Source: Isoetes taiwanensis
Lineage: Eukaryota; Streptophyta; Lycopodiopsida; Isoetales; Isoetaceae
Length of the DNA stretch: 64,000 bases
Reading direction: 5' to 3'
Assembly (NCBI GenBank): GCA_021234155.1
Contig: JAJEKV010000231.1
Span: forward strand, 620,001 to 684,000
Shown here: one piece after another, positions 26,022 through 37,540 of the stretch
Numbering within the stretch: position 1 is the stretch's first letter
Layout: each line of letters opens with the position of its first letter
Notes under the pieces: generated by a model
Told to the model about the DNA's origin: nothing
Databases searched by the model: none
Seen by the model: the letters and a program-made list of their open reading frames with translations, nothing else
Program-made: the position numbers and the translations under genes

Positions 26022-26295
26022 TTTTTTTTTTTTGGCCAAGTGCACTATGACCAAGTGCACTATGATGTTATTTTATTGATTGATATTTATTCCATATATA
26101 GAGTATAGAATAGTTTAAAGTTAAAACGGGGAAGGGGGGGATGATTTGAACCCGTTGATTGATATTTATTTCGTGGGGGATGATTTGAACCCGTTGATTG
26201 ATATTTATTTCATATATAGAGTATAGAATAGTTTACGGGGAATTTGAACCCTTAACTTCTTGGCTCCCAACCAACTATACTTATCATTTAAGCTA
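26022..26295 (-). mobile_element. tRNA-derived SINE on the minus strand
   Basis: On the minus strand a polymerase III A box (TAGCTTAAATG, plus 26285-26295) is followed by a B box-like GGTTCAAATTC (26240-26250). Next come two copies of a CGGGTTCAAATCATCCCCC segment and the ATTGATTGATATTTATTY core. It ends in a run of about 12 A (plus-strand T at 26022-26033). A box, B box and 3' A tail in this order define a SINE. An internal duplication (26145-26215) lengthened this copy. Confidence 0.65.
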
Positions 26296-26364
26296 GCATA
26301 ATAACATTATATAATTTCTCATGCGCTCTTACATATCATGTATCACACTTTCTTTTAAAATTGT

Positions 26365-26440
26365 AACAAGGATTTGAACCTTCAATGCTATCAATTACCA
26401 TTGTTGTGCCAACCTCTTCCACCTCGTGTATTGCGTTACG
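26365..26440 (-). mobile_element. Second tRNA-like SINE head
   Basis: On the minus strand, TGGCACAACAATGG (A box-like) is followed by GGTTCAAATCC, a perfect B box. The B box sits in a T-arm-like stem (AAGG/CCTT) with a seven-base loop. No full cloverleaf is preserved, so this is not called as a tRNA gene. It lies just upstream of the first SINE's head. Confidence 0.45.
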
Positions 26441-26701
26441 ATGGACATCGCAATTAATAAATCTATATCGGAGTGAATGGGTATTTAAAGCCCTGAGGCA
26501 AGGAATTTTGCATATCAACCAATCCTAAATAATGATATGTATCAATTGTATTAATATCTGTTGTGTACATAGATTATAATATTTTCTAACTGTACAAATA
26601 AAAATGAAATATATTATGTTTAAATGGATTCTAAGTAAGTACTTATGTTGTATGCATACCTTACTTTGAAGCAAATGGCCAAATTCGGCACAAACAAGCC
26701 T

Positions 26702-26983
26702 TGACCAGTCCAACATGCATAGGGAGCACATACGAGATTTTTGGATTGCCTCTTGGTGCATGCTAAGAAGGATCGACCCTAGTTCACCCATTTAATTACA
26801 TCAAATAAAAAAAAGGGCGGATGAATTTGTTCTCTATTCATCGATTAGAGCAAGAATATGCCTTGATTCTTCCAATTTGACACATCTGGGACCCCAACAA
26901 GTGCCGACCATTCCAAACATGCGCAGGGAGCACATCTAGATTTTTGGATTGCCTCCTCGCGCATGCTCAGAGGGGTCAAAACT
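26702..26983. repeat. Two further copies of the dispersed ~75-bp repeat
   Basis: Copies at 26702-26778 and 26907-26983 share AGGGAGCACAT, GATTTTTGGATTGCCTC and GCATGCT with about 85% identity by eye. Confidence 0.7.
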
Positions 26984-27254
26984 TTGAACCTTCATAACCC
27001 GACCAAAACAACTCCAAATCGGCTGAAATTTCCACTTTCCTTTCTTATAGAGCTCAAATATTATAGTTGGGTCTTTCAAATCAGTCGCTTGGCCTGAGCC
27101 CTTAAAGTCTAGGATAGATGAGCATCTGCTTTGAAGTACGAGGCCAGCGTCAAAGAAGAGCAAGAAGCAATATATTAACTCCTAGACGACACTAAAGACC
27201 CAGTCCAACGTACTGATGGACGAAGAGAGAAGGCTAAAAAGGCAGATCCAATAG

Positions 27255-27400
27255 ATGGAAGCAGAAGAGCAAACATCTCTTCCAATAAAACGAGTAGTGC
27301 AGAGCATCACCGGCTTATCATCAATGGATGGAAGCAGAAGAGCAAACACCTCTTCCAATAAAGCGAGTAGTGCAGAGCGTCACCGGCCTATTATCAATCT
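27255..27400 (+). repeat. 73-bp tandem duplication
   Basis: ATGGAAGCAGAAGAGCAAAC begins each copy (27255 and 27328). The copies differ at only a few positions, so the duplication is young relative to its surroundings. Confidence 0.85.
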
Positions 27401-28368
27401 TCATCGAATGGGAAGAATATTTGTTAATCGATGGCATCAAGAACCATCTGGACTGCCAAGCTCCTGACTACTACATCCACGAGCTCACATCAGAAAGAGG
27501 ACCTTGACCACTTCACTAACTCGACACACAGGAGTTTCAAATGGAAGAACACAAGGCAGAAACATACAAGTGTAGAAGTATGTCAGATATGGATGCCTAT
27601 ATTTGAGCTAGAGTCAGAGAACATAAACTACCGTCAAAAGGAGAATTCATAGCGACACAGGAGTGCATAGACACACATTAGTCTAACAGCGCAAAGGGAT
27701 GTCAAGCAACATTCATAAAAGGGGCAACCAATCTAGACAACTACAAAGCACTCAAGGCCAACCATGACGAACTTTCAACTCTCTTGCATCAGTAGGAGCA
27801 CTTTCATGACTTTATCAGTTTCAGAAATAGAAGATCATGCTGTAAGAAGAAGAGAAGACACATATTCGGGGAACAACATCTCCAACTTTAAGGCCTATGT
27901 CAGCATTAGGGGCAAGATCAGGAGGAGGATATTTGAACAAGAGTCCCGGATCCAAAAATGCCTGGGAACGAAAGGAAGGACGACTTTAGTGCTTTAGCCA
28001 AGTAGTTCGCGACTCGAGTGGACCAGACCCAAAGGACGGAGGAGACGACGTAGCCAGTAGCTACAGATCATTCAAAGGCGACATGGATGAGCTATGTATG
28101 TGCAATAGTGATGACCGCATTTCTAGGTACATTAGAGGCATCTCGCAAGGGAAGAAAGTCCAAGCAATAGGAGTCAAGCTCAGAAATTCACCCTACACAG
28201 AAACGACACTATCTACCTACCCATCGATCGCCATCTCGAAGCTTTAAATGCATGCAAGACTGCACAACTGCATCAACCAGTTGATCCTACTTAAGCAATC
28301 AATAGCACCGCGCATCTTCAACTTACAACTGCACACTGCATGTAGGGACACTGATCAGTCACCGCATC

Positions 28369-29366
28369 CCTCCATGATGTTTGAAGCTATTTGGAGGTGC
28401 CCCTTGGAGGTTATAGCTCTCGTGGTAGCGACAACACTTGACGACCTCGTGGCATGTGTGTCCCCAACAAGAGGAGGAGGAATGACCAAATATCTTCAGG
28501 AACCGTGGCTACTACCTTAAGCCGGAAGACATAGAAATTCTTCAAGATGACCTGACAGCAAAGCCTTGTGGTGATGTATGGTGATGTTTATGACACACGT
28601 GTTAGATGGAGATTTGCACTTGCAAAAGGTATTGCAGCAATAAGTTATGCCTATACTCATTCAACAATTAGGTGATGGCGGTACTTGTACCAATAATTGG
28701 AAGAGAAGAAATCAAAAGTATCTCCGACATGAGGGACCTCAACGCCCAAGATAGAAGCATTCGACACCTTAATAACAAGTATAGCAACTGAAGCACTTTC
28801 AACAAAAAGAGAGTTCAAGACAATAGCCAGGCTATTCAAGGACAAGAGTAGACCTAGGGCAGCAACTTCTTCAACTCAAGGGTTAAGCTACACAGATATA
28901 ATAATCCATCATCCCCTGCAATATAACCATCAGATAAGAGAGCCAAGATGCTTTACTTGCTAGGGAGATGCACAGATATAGAGGGACAAGGCAAAAAATC
29001 AGAAGCTGAAGAACTGCTAGCAATCGAGGCAACATGAAGTTCAAAATTGTTGAGCGTGATCAAGTGCCATGGAAGGTACCACAAGACAAGAAGGTAGCAT
29101 AGCACCTTAGAATGCGTCAATATCTAAGCCATGAGATCGAGGGGATCAAAGAAGTAAGATTGTAAGCTCGATGGAGAAGCGACTAGTTGAACTGAATCAA
29201 AGAATCGGCGATTCAATTAGAAACCTCATCAAGGAACGGCAACTCGCATGCAACTTGATGAACCCAAGGATCGATAATTCGAAGGACAACTAATGAAGAG
29301 AACAACTCCTTGGGAGTCTAACCAAAAGGGCACCTCCAAATAGCTTCAAACATCGTGGAGGGGGAA
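28369..29366. repeat. Pair of inverted ~38-bp repeats about 920 bp apart
   Basis: 28369-28406 (starts CCCTCCATGATGTTTGAAGC) is the near-perfect reverse complement of about 29328-29366. The identity stops at both outer and inner edges. They may be termini of a small element or two separate insertions of one sequence in opposite orientation. The interior has no recognisable ORF. Confidence 0.55.
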
Positions 29367-30726
29367 CAATTATTGCCCAAGCACACGATTTAGAAGCAGA
29401 CCGGAATGTCGAAGCATCAACGGCTGTCACATCATTAGTTAGATTATGAAGCAAAAGCATATTATATCATAGCCAACAGATATCAGAGAGCTCAAATATA
29501 TTGAGGAGTCTATCCAGAGTACGAGATGACATACAAACAGAAGGATATAGATCTTCAACACCACTGTATTAGGAGAAACGTCGACAACACTGCCATGGAG
29601 TACATGTGCACCTCAAGGGGAGGCACCAAGAGGACCTAATAGCTTTAGTAGTAACTGTGATCGTGCAAGCTATAGATCTTGCATGTATATTCCCCTTGTT
29701 ATTCTCTCCCTCCCATAGTATAACATACCAAAAGGGAGAAATGCCAGGCAATTCGAAGGGATGAAGCGACCAACATCCTCAACACTCTTATGGTCACACG
29801 CTCTACCGAACAAGAGAAGACTCGACATGAGAGACATTGATGGAGTTGACACAATAATATTGGATCCAAAGTTATGTTTCAACCACCAAGATGAAGAATT
29901 TAACATGGAAGATCTTTCTCAATGGCACCGCCTTCAGGCTTTTGGGAAGGGATATAGAAGACTTTAAGTTGTCAACTACGCCATCAAAACCACCAGCAAT
30001 GGGAGGCCCCTAATGAAGAAAGTCGACCTCTACATCGAGGAGGAGCACACCTTCAAGGAAACCGAAGTCTCAAGTCGAGCTTCTAATAGGATTGAGGAGC
30101 TAGGATCATATAATAGATAAGGACAAATATATAGATGATAAAATCCATAAGGATATTCTCGTTGAGAGGATTGCCCCAAGATTGAGCTAAGTGTCAAGGA
30201 TTGGGAAGAAAATACATAGGAGTAACTAAAATTATACATGACTGTTCACAGACATCCAACGTATTGAAACCACTTGATGAGAAGAAATCACTACTAGAAT
30301 GCTAGTACCTAAAATAAATAATCTAACAAGTTCGGCCAACTTGTTATGATGGCATCAATTCAATTCGTAGGAATATTCTAAGAGAGTAAATAACTAAGAA
30401 AAGACAGAATCACTAGAATATAAAATTGAATAATACATATAAGGTACATCTAAAATGAAAAGTATATGAATCATATACACTTTTGAGACAAAAGGAAATG
30501 ACATGATGACAAAACCTTGTGGTTTAGAAGTATTCTAAATAATTCAGCAGCCCATAGCTTCCTGGGTAGATATGGGAGATAGGCAGTTAAATATGTTAGA
30601 TGGGGCTAATAAATTAAACGTGAAACCTCTTAAGGTGGAGGGAATAGCTACGTTGTTCGGTGCAACATCAATTGAGGGGCTATGATGCATTGGATAACGC
30701 CATTGAAGGGGTGTAGGACCTTAACT

Positions 30727-31625
30727 CTAAAAGGCGGGCATAAAGAGGCAGGAACCCTAAAAGTATCCCTTTTCAGATTCCAGCCTCAGGAGCGTGCATT
30801 GCCTAAGTGCCTGACTCATTTCGGCCTCCCAGCAACAATGAAGTTTGCATTCTGAAGTTTAAATCTCGAGCATACTAACAAATCCCAGCAGCATGGATGC
30901 TTCAAGGGGCTAGAAGCCAGCCAAGAACTCGGTGAGTGGCCAATCTGTTAATATATACTTTCTAACGGGTATTAGGCTGGATTTGCATCTAATCTTAGCT
31001 GTAGATGACCTCTAGAGCCTAAGAACCTTAGTCACTAACGAAGGAACCTAACCATGTATGATTAAAGTAGATAGATTAGATCTTTACTCTGTTATTTCAA
31101 TTCATTGCTTGATATTGTCTCTTGTGTATTGGGAAGGGGGGTAGAGACTCAGAGCCTTCTTAGAAGATGATTCTATATTAGCCTCTTTAATTCTCAATTA
31201 ATACAACCTGTGCATAGGAACCTGCCTGGCTGTGGATGGCAGACCAGCTGAGAAGGAAGGTTTGTCGGCCTACAGTTGATCCCTTTGCATGGGGCATCTA
31301 TTGGAGGAACATTGTCGGCCAGGCCTAATATGTGCGACTGTGTGTGGGCAAGGTATGGGCTCGGCACCTCCTAGGTGATGCATAGCCTCAGTGGAGTTCA
31401 AGTCATGTACGAGCATGGGAACCATGGCCCCTTAGCTCACCTGTAATTTGCATGGACCTCTTGGAGAAGAGTAGTGCCTCATCGGAACTGGGGAGATGCA
31501 ACCCAGGAGTAGACCCCTCGGCTATGCCTCCGACGGGCCATGGTCAATTTCCAAGACTTATCAACCTATCTGCAAGGTATGCGCAGGAGGTGCAGATGGA
31601 GTGGACTACCTAATGGCCATGTTTT
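30727..31625 (+). mobile_element. LTR copy 2, truncated at its 3' end
   Basis: It is a direct-repeat counterpart of 19868-20724 plus 22306-22380. It continues through the point where copy 1 holds the solo LTR, then loses similarity after GGACTACCTAATGGCCAT at about 31625. No TG...CA end is visible, so the 3' part was lost or replaced. Confidence 0.7.
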
Positions 31626-32160
31626 CAAGATGATGGGATTGAATAGTACAATAGTACAATTCCAAGCTGGGTGGCAAATAGCAGTTACCTGCTAGAAGCT
31701 CGAATGTGTCTTGCATAGAAACCGAAGGCTAGATCTCCCATACGATCCTCGCTTGGATCAGGCAAAGGCGAACTCCATGGGTTACAAGGAGGTGTATATT
31801 AGAACATATAGGGCTAGAACATCGATACAAGCTGGGATGGCAGGAAAATAACTGGCTGGTTGTATCAGACATAGATGTTTTAGGAAAACTTACAAAATGC
31901 AAGGCAGGCGTCTTGATGATTCTAGGTAAGTTACAATTCTTATGAAGGCTCACTGGCTAATTTAAGGCATGGTTATGGCTTATATGAGGATGGCACGTCA
32001 TTTGTAATGTCACAATAGCGGCATGCTTAATCTAGACTACACCCCATAAACTTCACTCCATAGCACGCCTTCACCCAAAGATCAACCCAGATTAAATCCC
32101 TTAGCGTGAGTCGAGAATAGAAATCAGACTAGACCCCTTGAGCTTCACTTCATGCTTTTC
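31626..32160. other. No gene recognised
   Basis: Short frames only, and no motif recognised on either strand. Confidence 0.4.
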
Positions 32161-32849
32161 TGACTGGCGACGAATGCATATTCTCGAATTGGGGGTTGAG
32201 AGCATGCCCTCGCTCAAACCTCAACCTATACTAACCCCCTCGGAGACTATCCCCTCTCGGCATATTCTCGAGCTGCATGTCGAGAATACAACCTAAAGTA
32301 GACCATTTATGCTTCGCTCCTTGCTCTCCCCCCTTTACCCAAACCTTCACCCAAACCTCAACCCAGTCTAACCCCTTTAGTTTTCCCAACTGGCTAGTCG
32401 AAAAGGCGTATTCTCATCTTCGAGTCGAAAATGCCTCTACCAAGACTAGATCCCTTTCCTCCAAATCTTCAGCCTTGGGTGGAGAGATTTGCAGCTCGAG
32501 GATACATTCTCGACTTACGAATCGGGAAATGCCTCAATCCAGTCTAACCCTCGATTTTTTCCAACTGGCTAGTCAGGAAGGTGTATTCTTGGCTCACAAA
32601 TCGAAGAAGTCTCTATCCAGACTAGATTCCTCTCCTCCAAATATTAAGAGAGGCATAATCTGGATGGAGGCATTTGCAATTTGCGACTCGAGAATGCATT
32701 CTCGACTCCAAGTCAGGAAATGCCTCAACCTAGTCTAACCCTCCAATTTTCTCAACTAATCGAGAAGGCATATTCTTTAGTCGAGAAGATCTAATCTTGA
32801 CTATCCAGTCAAGAAGATCTACAACCGTTCTAAAGTCTTCAATTGCTTG

Positions 32850-33110
32850 CTTATTTGCTCAACATCTTTCAACGCAAAGAGTTTTTCAATGTTGAAATAT
32901 GCTCAACAAAAAAACAAGCAGTCGAATGAGCATTTCAAACAGTTTAAACATGTTCAAATGATTATAAATATTCAACAGTCTTGCTCAGCATCTCTTAGAA
33001 TAGAGAGTATCTCGAGATTGAAATATGCTCAACAAGAAAATAAGCAGTCAAACGAGCATTTCAAACAATTCAAACATGTTCAAACAGTTCTAAATATTCA
33101 CTCCTTTCAT
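32850..33110 (+). repeat. Tandem duplication, unit about 130 bp
   Basis: Two copies share TTGAAATATGCTCAACAARA, AAGCAGTCRAAYGAGCATTTC and AAACATGTTCAAA. A 122-codon frame (32847-33215) spans both copies and therefore repeats 'LKYAQQ.NKQSNEHFKQFKH'. No independent sign shows that it is a gene. Confidence 0.7.
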
Positions 33111-33277
33111 TGTAGTCAGTGTTTAAGCAGTGTAATCCAAATGACTTCAAACATCACTCTTCAACTCATCTCCTATTGTGACCTTCATTTCCCTAGCAAC
33201 GATCACATTAGCTAAACATAGCAAAAGCTTGTTTTAATTAAAGCCAGAGAATCATAGAAACATAGAGCTTTTAGGAT

Positions 33278-36200
33278 CATGGCACCATCGCCAGTGACCG
33301 AGCAGAAGGTTGTCGAAGGTCCGTCTGCAAGTGCTTGATAAAATTCTATATACCTGCCAAACTGAGTGTCACACAATGAATAGGAAGTTTGGTGGCTAAG
33401 GATGGCCATGCAATACCCTTACTCTGCTTACTTGCCTTCAATGAGTATATATCCTTAATTTCAAACTTAAGAACAGTATCATTTTTTACATGTAGTCCAA
33501 GGTCGAGATATCCTTCCAGAGGAGATGCAGCTTTGAAGCTACTTCGAGCAGCAAGCACAAGCATCGTCGCCTTAATATGTCGCCCCCTCCATCGAATAAG
33601 TAGTTTGGGAGCTCAGGCAGAGATCTAGGGTCTGATAGTGGGAAGAGGCAAAGGATTGCTACTCCCAGTAAGATTTTAATTCTGAGTTGTAGCTTCTAAT
33701 GATCTTTTGTTTCATAGGATTTTTGCGGAGGAGCTTGTTATCAGTGGTAGAACCACTTTTTTGTCATTGAGGAGTTGCACACACAGATTCTAGAGACTCG
33801 CCGATTATTGGTGGTACGTTAAAATAATAGTGTCTGGAAAAGAGAAGGATTTATTCTTCTAGTACAAGGATAAAAAGAGTTCGGAGGGATAAGTACAAGA
33901 AGGTTGGATAGTCCTCTCTGACGCTGCTCCAGATCCAAAACATTTGACTTCATATGTAGAAGATGCGAAAAAGGAAGAGTTCTACTACACTAAGAAATTG
34001 TCTGTGGTTAATTATTATTCTTCTTCAATAAACAAGGCAAAGTGAGACGGAGAAAATGTCGACCCCAATGAATTGCCAAGAATTTATATTGGAAAGACTT
34101 GGAAGGGATGAAGGAGGCTGGTGCGTTCACCTCCAAGGAGCTCGGCATAGAAATCTCAAGGATGAGAGACAAACTATTTTATACTGGGATGTTCACATCC
34201 TATGTCCTGAAGAGTCGAAAGCACTGAACAGTTAACAAGAGGTGGGAAGAAAAGGATAAAAGTGCATACAGAGAAGAATATCAGTGAATAGAATCAGAAT
34301 GATGAAGAGAAGTCAGAAACCGAGGATGAAGAATGGGAAGACTCTCAGTTTTTGGATCCCAATGAGCAAATCAAGCTGATGTAGAAGGAAGCCTAGAAAA
34401 TGGAATGGCTGGCTCAGTACTATCCTTTGGGGATTGGTCACAAAATAGCACTTGATATAAGATGGTTAAAAGTGTGCATTGGTGATGCAGTCCATTTTAA
34501 TCGCAACGAGTTCAATACTGCCTATATACTGGAGATTCTTAACCTTATGGTATGTCTTTTTGTGTCAGATCCGATGCCAACAGATGTGATTCCATTTAAT
34601 GGAGCGACCGATGAGTTTTTCAACTAGAGCAACGAAAGAAGGTGAAGTTCTGGGTTGTGGATGGGTATTATTCCGTGAGGGCAACTCAAGTGTAGACGGC
34701 AAAGGATGTCCTACAGAGGATAAGGATCGGTATGCAAACAGAAGTGCGGCGTGCTGTCAGCAGATACGCTGCCTATTGAGCTTGCTAGCATTAGCCACTG
34801 TCAAAATACTATTGTAGCAAGTGTCAGCTACATAGTAACATGTTTTTGCCTGTTCCATGGCTTTCTCGACTCACAGATCATCTGTTTTGCCTCTCGAAGG
34901 GCTTTCCTGAAGTCGAGAAAGCCCCCAAGTCCTCTGAGCTTCCACATTTTAAGTCCATGAAAATCAATGCAATTTTACAAAGTGCAATTGATTACGATTT
35001 CTGTCTCAGTTGTTAAATTATACTGATTTTTATGGTTTTATCATGTCATGCTTGGAGCGATGTTCTTTCTCGATTTGCAGTCAAGAAAGTCTTCAAATTC
35101 CCAAGATGGCAAAAGCAGAGGACTTCAAAACTTTCTCGACTCATGAGTTGAGAAAGTCCTCAGAGAGTCCTTTGAGCTTTCACATTTCTAAACTACGAAG
35201 ACCACTACCATTTTACAAGGTGGCACAAAATAAGATTCTTGTACAACTATTTTGAATCATATTGATTTTAATAGTTATGTCATGTGTTGCTTGGAGTGAT
35301 GGCCTTTCTCGAATCGCGAGTCAAGAAATATGGTCCAGACTCAGTTTCTCTTTTTGTTCGCTCTTTGTACGACTCAACTGACTTAGTTTTTTCAATTGCA
35401 GCCCATATCCTAACTAGATCATACATGCCTGGCAGCAATGGAAGTGGGTTGTCCTTAGTGCAATAAAGGAAATAAGGTTGCTTCAGATAAGTGGAAGAGT
35501 TTCGAGAGATTGTGCAGATATGTTCTTTTAAAGGACCGCGCAGATGATGAAGATGAAAAGAAAAAGAAATCTTCAAGAAAACATAGGGAATTCCTATTGG
35601 ACCAATATGATATCGCGGTGAAGCTATTTGAAAAAAAAAATGGATAAAGCTCTGGACCTTGTGGCATAGGATTAGCTTAAAAACAATAATGGAAAGTTGC
35701 TAACAAGGCCAGATCCAAAATTGTTTGACAAACAATTTATGAAGAGGATACAAGGCTTAACGGATAAGGAAATGCTTTCGATCTACAGGGCAACATACTG
35801 GATGGCACAATTTTGCTAAGGAAAACAAGGGGCTCTAAAATGCAAGATGCAAAAGATTACGCAATGGTCTTGAAGAGAAGGCGTGCACTAGATGAGGGCA
35901 TCGCAGATTTCTGCAACATTGCCTGCAAGGAGAGCCAGGATTTCGATCACTATAAGGTGAAGGTCTCGCTTGATGATGAAGACATGAAGAAAGTAAGCTG
36001 ACTATGCCAGTCCTATACATCAACACCAAGTTGCAGCGAAACGTCAAAACCGAACCTTTTCTAAAACATGCTATGGCACTTCTCAAATGCAAACTTGGAT
36101 TCGGCGCCATGCCTTTCAAGAGAGATGATACCTCTCCACCATACTTGATAACCTTGGGTCACAAGGGGTTTGGTGGTCTAGAACTAGCACCTGGTCTTGA

Positions 36201-36375
36201 CTCTTTATTTACGATTAATATGATTGAAGACCCCACATTATTCTATGAGAAGGTTGGTCTTGAACAATGGTACAAGACATATTTGGATATGACTGATCTG
36301 GATACTTTCATTTTGCTGATCTTCTGCATGCCCCAATCAGACAACTGTAGTGTCACAATGTGCGGCAGATGTTAA
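33278..36375 (+). pseudogene. Decayed coding-like region of unknown type
   Basis: Broken stretches read as protein in shifting plus-strand frames. Examples are 'HLTSYVEDAKKEEFYYTKK' near 33940, a 75-codon piece at 34400-34627, 'LLTRPDPKLFDKQFMKRI' near 35700, and a 123-codon piece at 36004-36375 with 'LGFGAMPFKRDDTSPPYL'. Stops and shifts separate them. I do not recognise a domain. The style suggests the old ORF of a non-autonomous mobile element whose copies also carry the palindromic motif. Confidence 0.3.
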
Positions 36376-36813
36376 TTTCAACAAGAACGTGAATGCAAAG
36401 TTGATCTACCAAAGTCACAAAATTTTGTCAACGTTATTTTGATTTTGGTTTCTCGATCACCTGTAGACTCCGACAAGTGGTGGTCAAGTGAGCATAATTA
36501 TGTGGATAAATTTATGGTTTCTCAAGAAAATATAGAACCCTAGAGGGGCAAGAGATTTATGGAGGATGTGTCTTCACTTGACAAGGTCAGCGTTGATGGA
36601 TCTATAGGTCCAATCCACAAGATTCCTATATTGTCGAGGGTCATCAAGTACTTTATTACAAGCTTGGTCGAGGAAGATCATATTGTGTATGAGCGGTATA
36701 TGAATGGGTTGTTCTCCCAAGATGAATAAACCCAATATCTATAGTTGGGGACAAGACCCATATCCATATGCCCTCTGTTTCTGCCTTTCGGGGGTCTTTT
36801 TTGACTCGCGAGT

Positions 36814-37363
36814 CATTAGGGATTTTTTGAGATCATAAAAGGGCCTTCTAAGAACTGCTGACTAAGCTATATGAACTACCAATAAAAAAACAGAACTGGT
36901 AATCCAGTCAGCAAAACAGTTATAACTAACTCACTGGTTCACATTTTCTAGCATAAGTGTTGATAGAAAAGTCCAAATGAGCTCTTGTTTAGTGCAATAG
37001 ATAGATCTCATTGAGATCTTTCCAAGCTTGGGTGGTTTGCATATCTTTTAGCCCCGTAGGATAGTAAAAAATAGTAAAAACCATATTTTTTGGAGTTTTG
37101 ACAATCATAAGTGGTTAAAATATGTGCAAAGCACCTAAGATTGGAAAGATCTCAACGAGATCTATCTATTGCACTAAACGAGAGCTCATTTGGACTTTTC
37201 TATCAATAGTTATGCTAGAAAATGTGATCCAGTGAGTTAGTTATAACAGTTTTGCTGACTGGACCCGTCAGGCTCTGATTTCTGATTGGTAGTTCATTTA
37301 TCTTCATTTGGCTTAGTTGGCATGTTTTGAAGGCCCTTTTTTAATCTCAAAAAAACCCTAATG
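36814..37363. mobile_element. 550-bp foldback element with arms of about 235 bp
   Basis: CATTAGGG (36814) pairs with CCCTAATG (37356-37363). The pairing continues inward through GGGCCTTC/GAAGGCCC, GTCAGCAAAACAGTTATAAC, the AACTCACTGG block, TGATAGAAAAGTCCAAATGA and TAGATAGATCTC to a loop of about 55 bp near 37056-37110. Arms match about 85-90% by eye. Both ends abut the CGCGAGTC palindromic motif. It has no coding capacity. Such a stem would form a long hairpin RNA if transcribed. Confidence 0.85.
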
Positions 37364-37540
37364 CGAGAAAGTCCCCATGTGCTCTGTTTTTATCTTTCTA
37401 AGAAAGCCTTCAGTCAGAAAGACAAAAATAAAGCACTTGGGGCCTTTTTTGATTCGCGAGTCGAGAAAGTCCTTGGAACCTTCTCAGAGCTTCTGAGTCT
37501 TCTTTCTCGACTCCCGAGTCGAGACCCCACGAACCTTATG

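Larger units (their letters stand above)
22795..30726 (+). other. Probable decayed internal region between the two LTR copies
   Basis: The stretch lies between two LTR copies in the same orientation and starts at a primer-binding site. I see no gag, protease, RT or integrase motif, and every frame is short. Some pieces look once-coding, for example around 27680-27990 with 'NISNFKAYVSIRGKIRRR'. It could be a non-autonomous (LARD-like) element filled with later insertions, or several unrelated relics. Confidence 0.35.
32160..37540. repeat. Province with about fourteen copies of a TCTCGACTCGCGAGTCGAGA-like palindrome
   Basis: Palindromic or near-palindromic motifs occur near 32178, 32266, 32413, 32510, 32588, 32690, 32785, 34865, 35070, 35131, 35302, 36800, 37450 and 37503. 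The clearest are TTTGATTCGCGAGTCGAGAA (37448) and CTCGACTCCCGAGTCGAG (37504). The right side is often followed by AAAGTCC or AAATGCC. The copies are irregularly spaced and otherwise unlike each other. Confidence 0.7.

Noticed and set aside
26365-26440. Functional tRNA gene on the minus strand
   Set aside because: The B box and T-arm are good, but no acceptor stem or anticodon arm could be formed, so it was kept as a SINE head.
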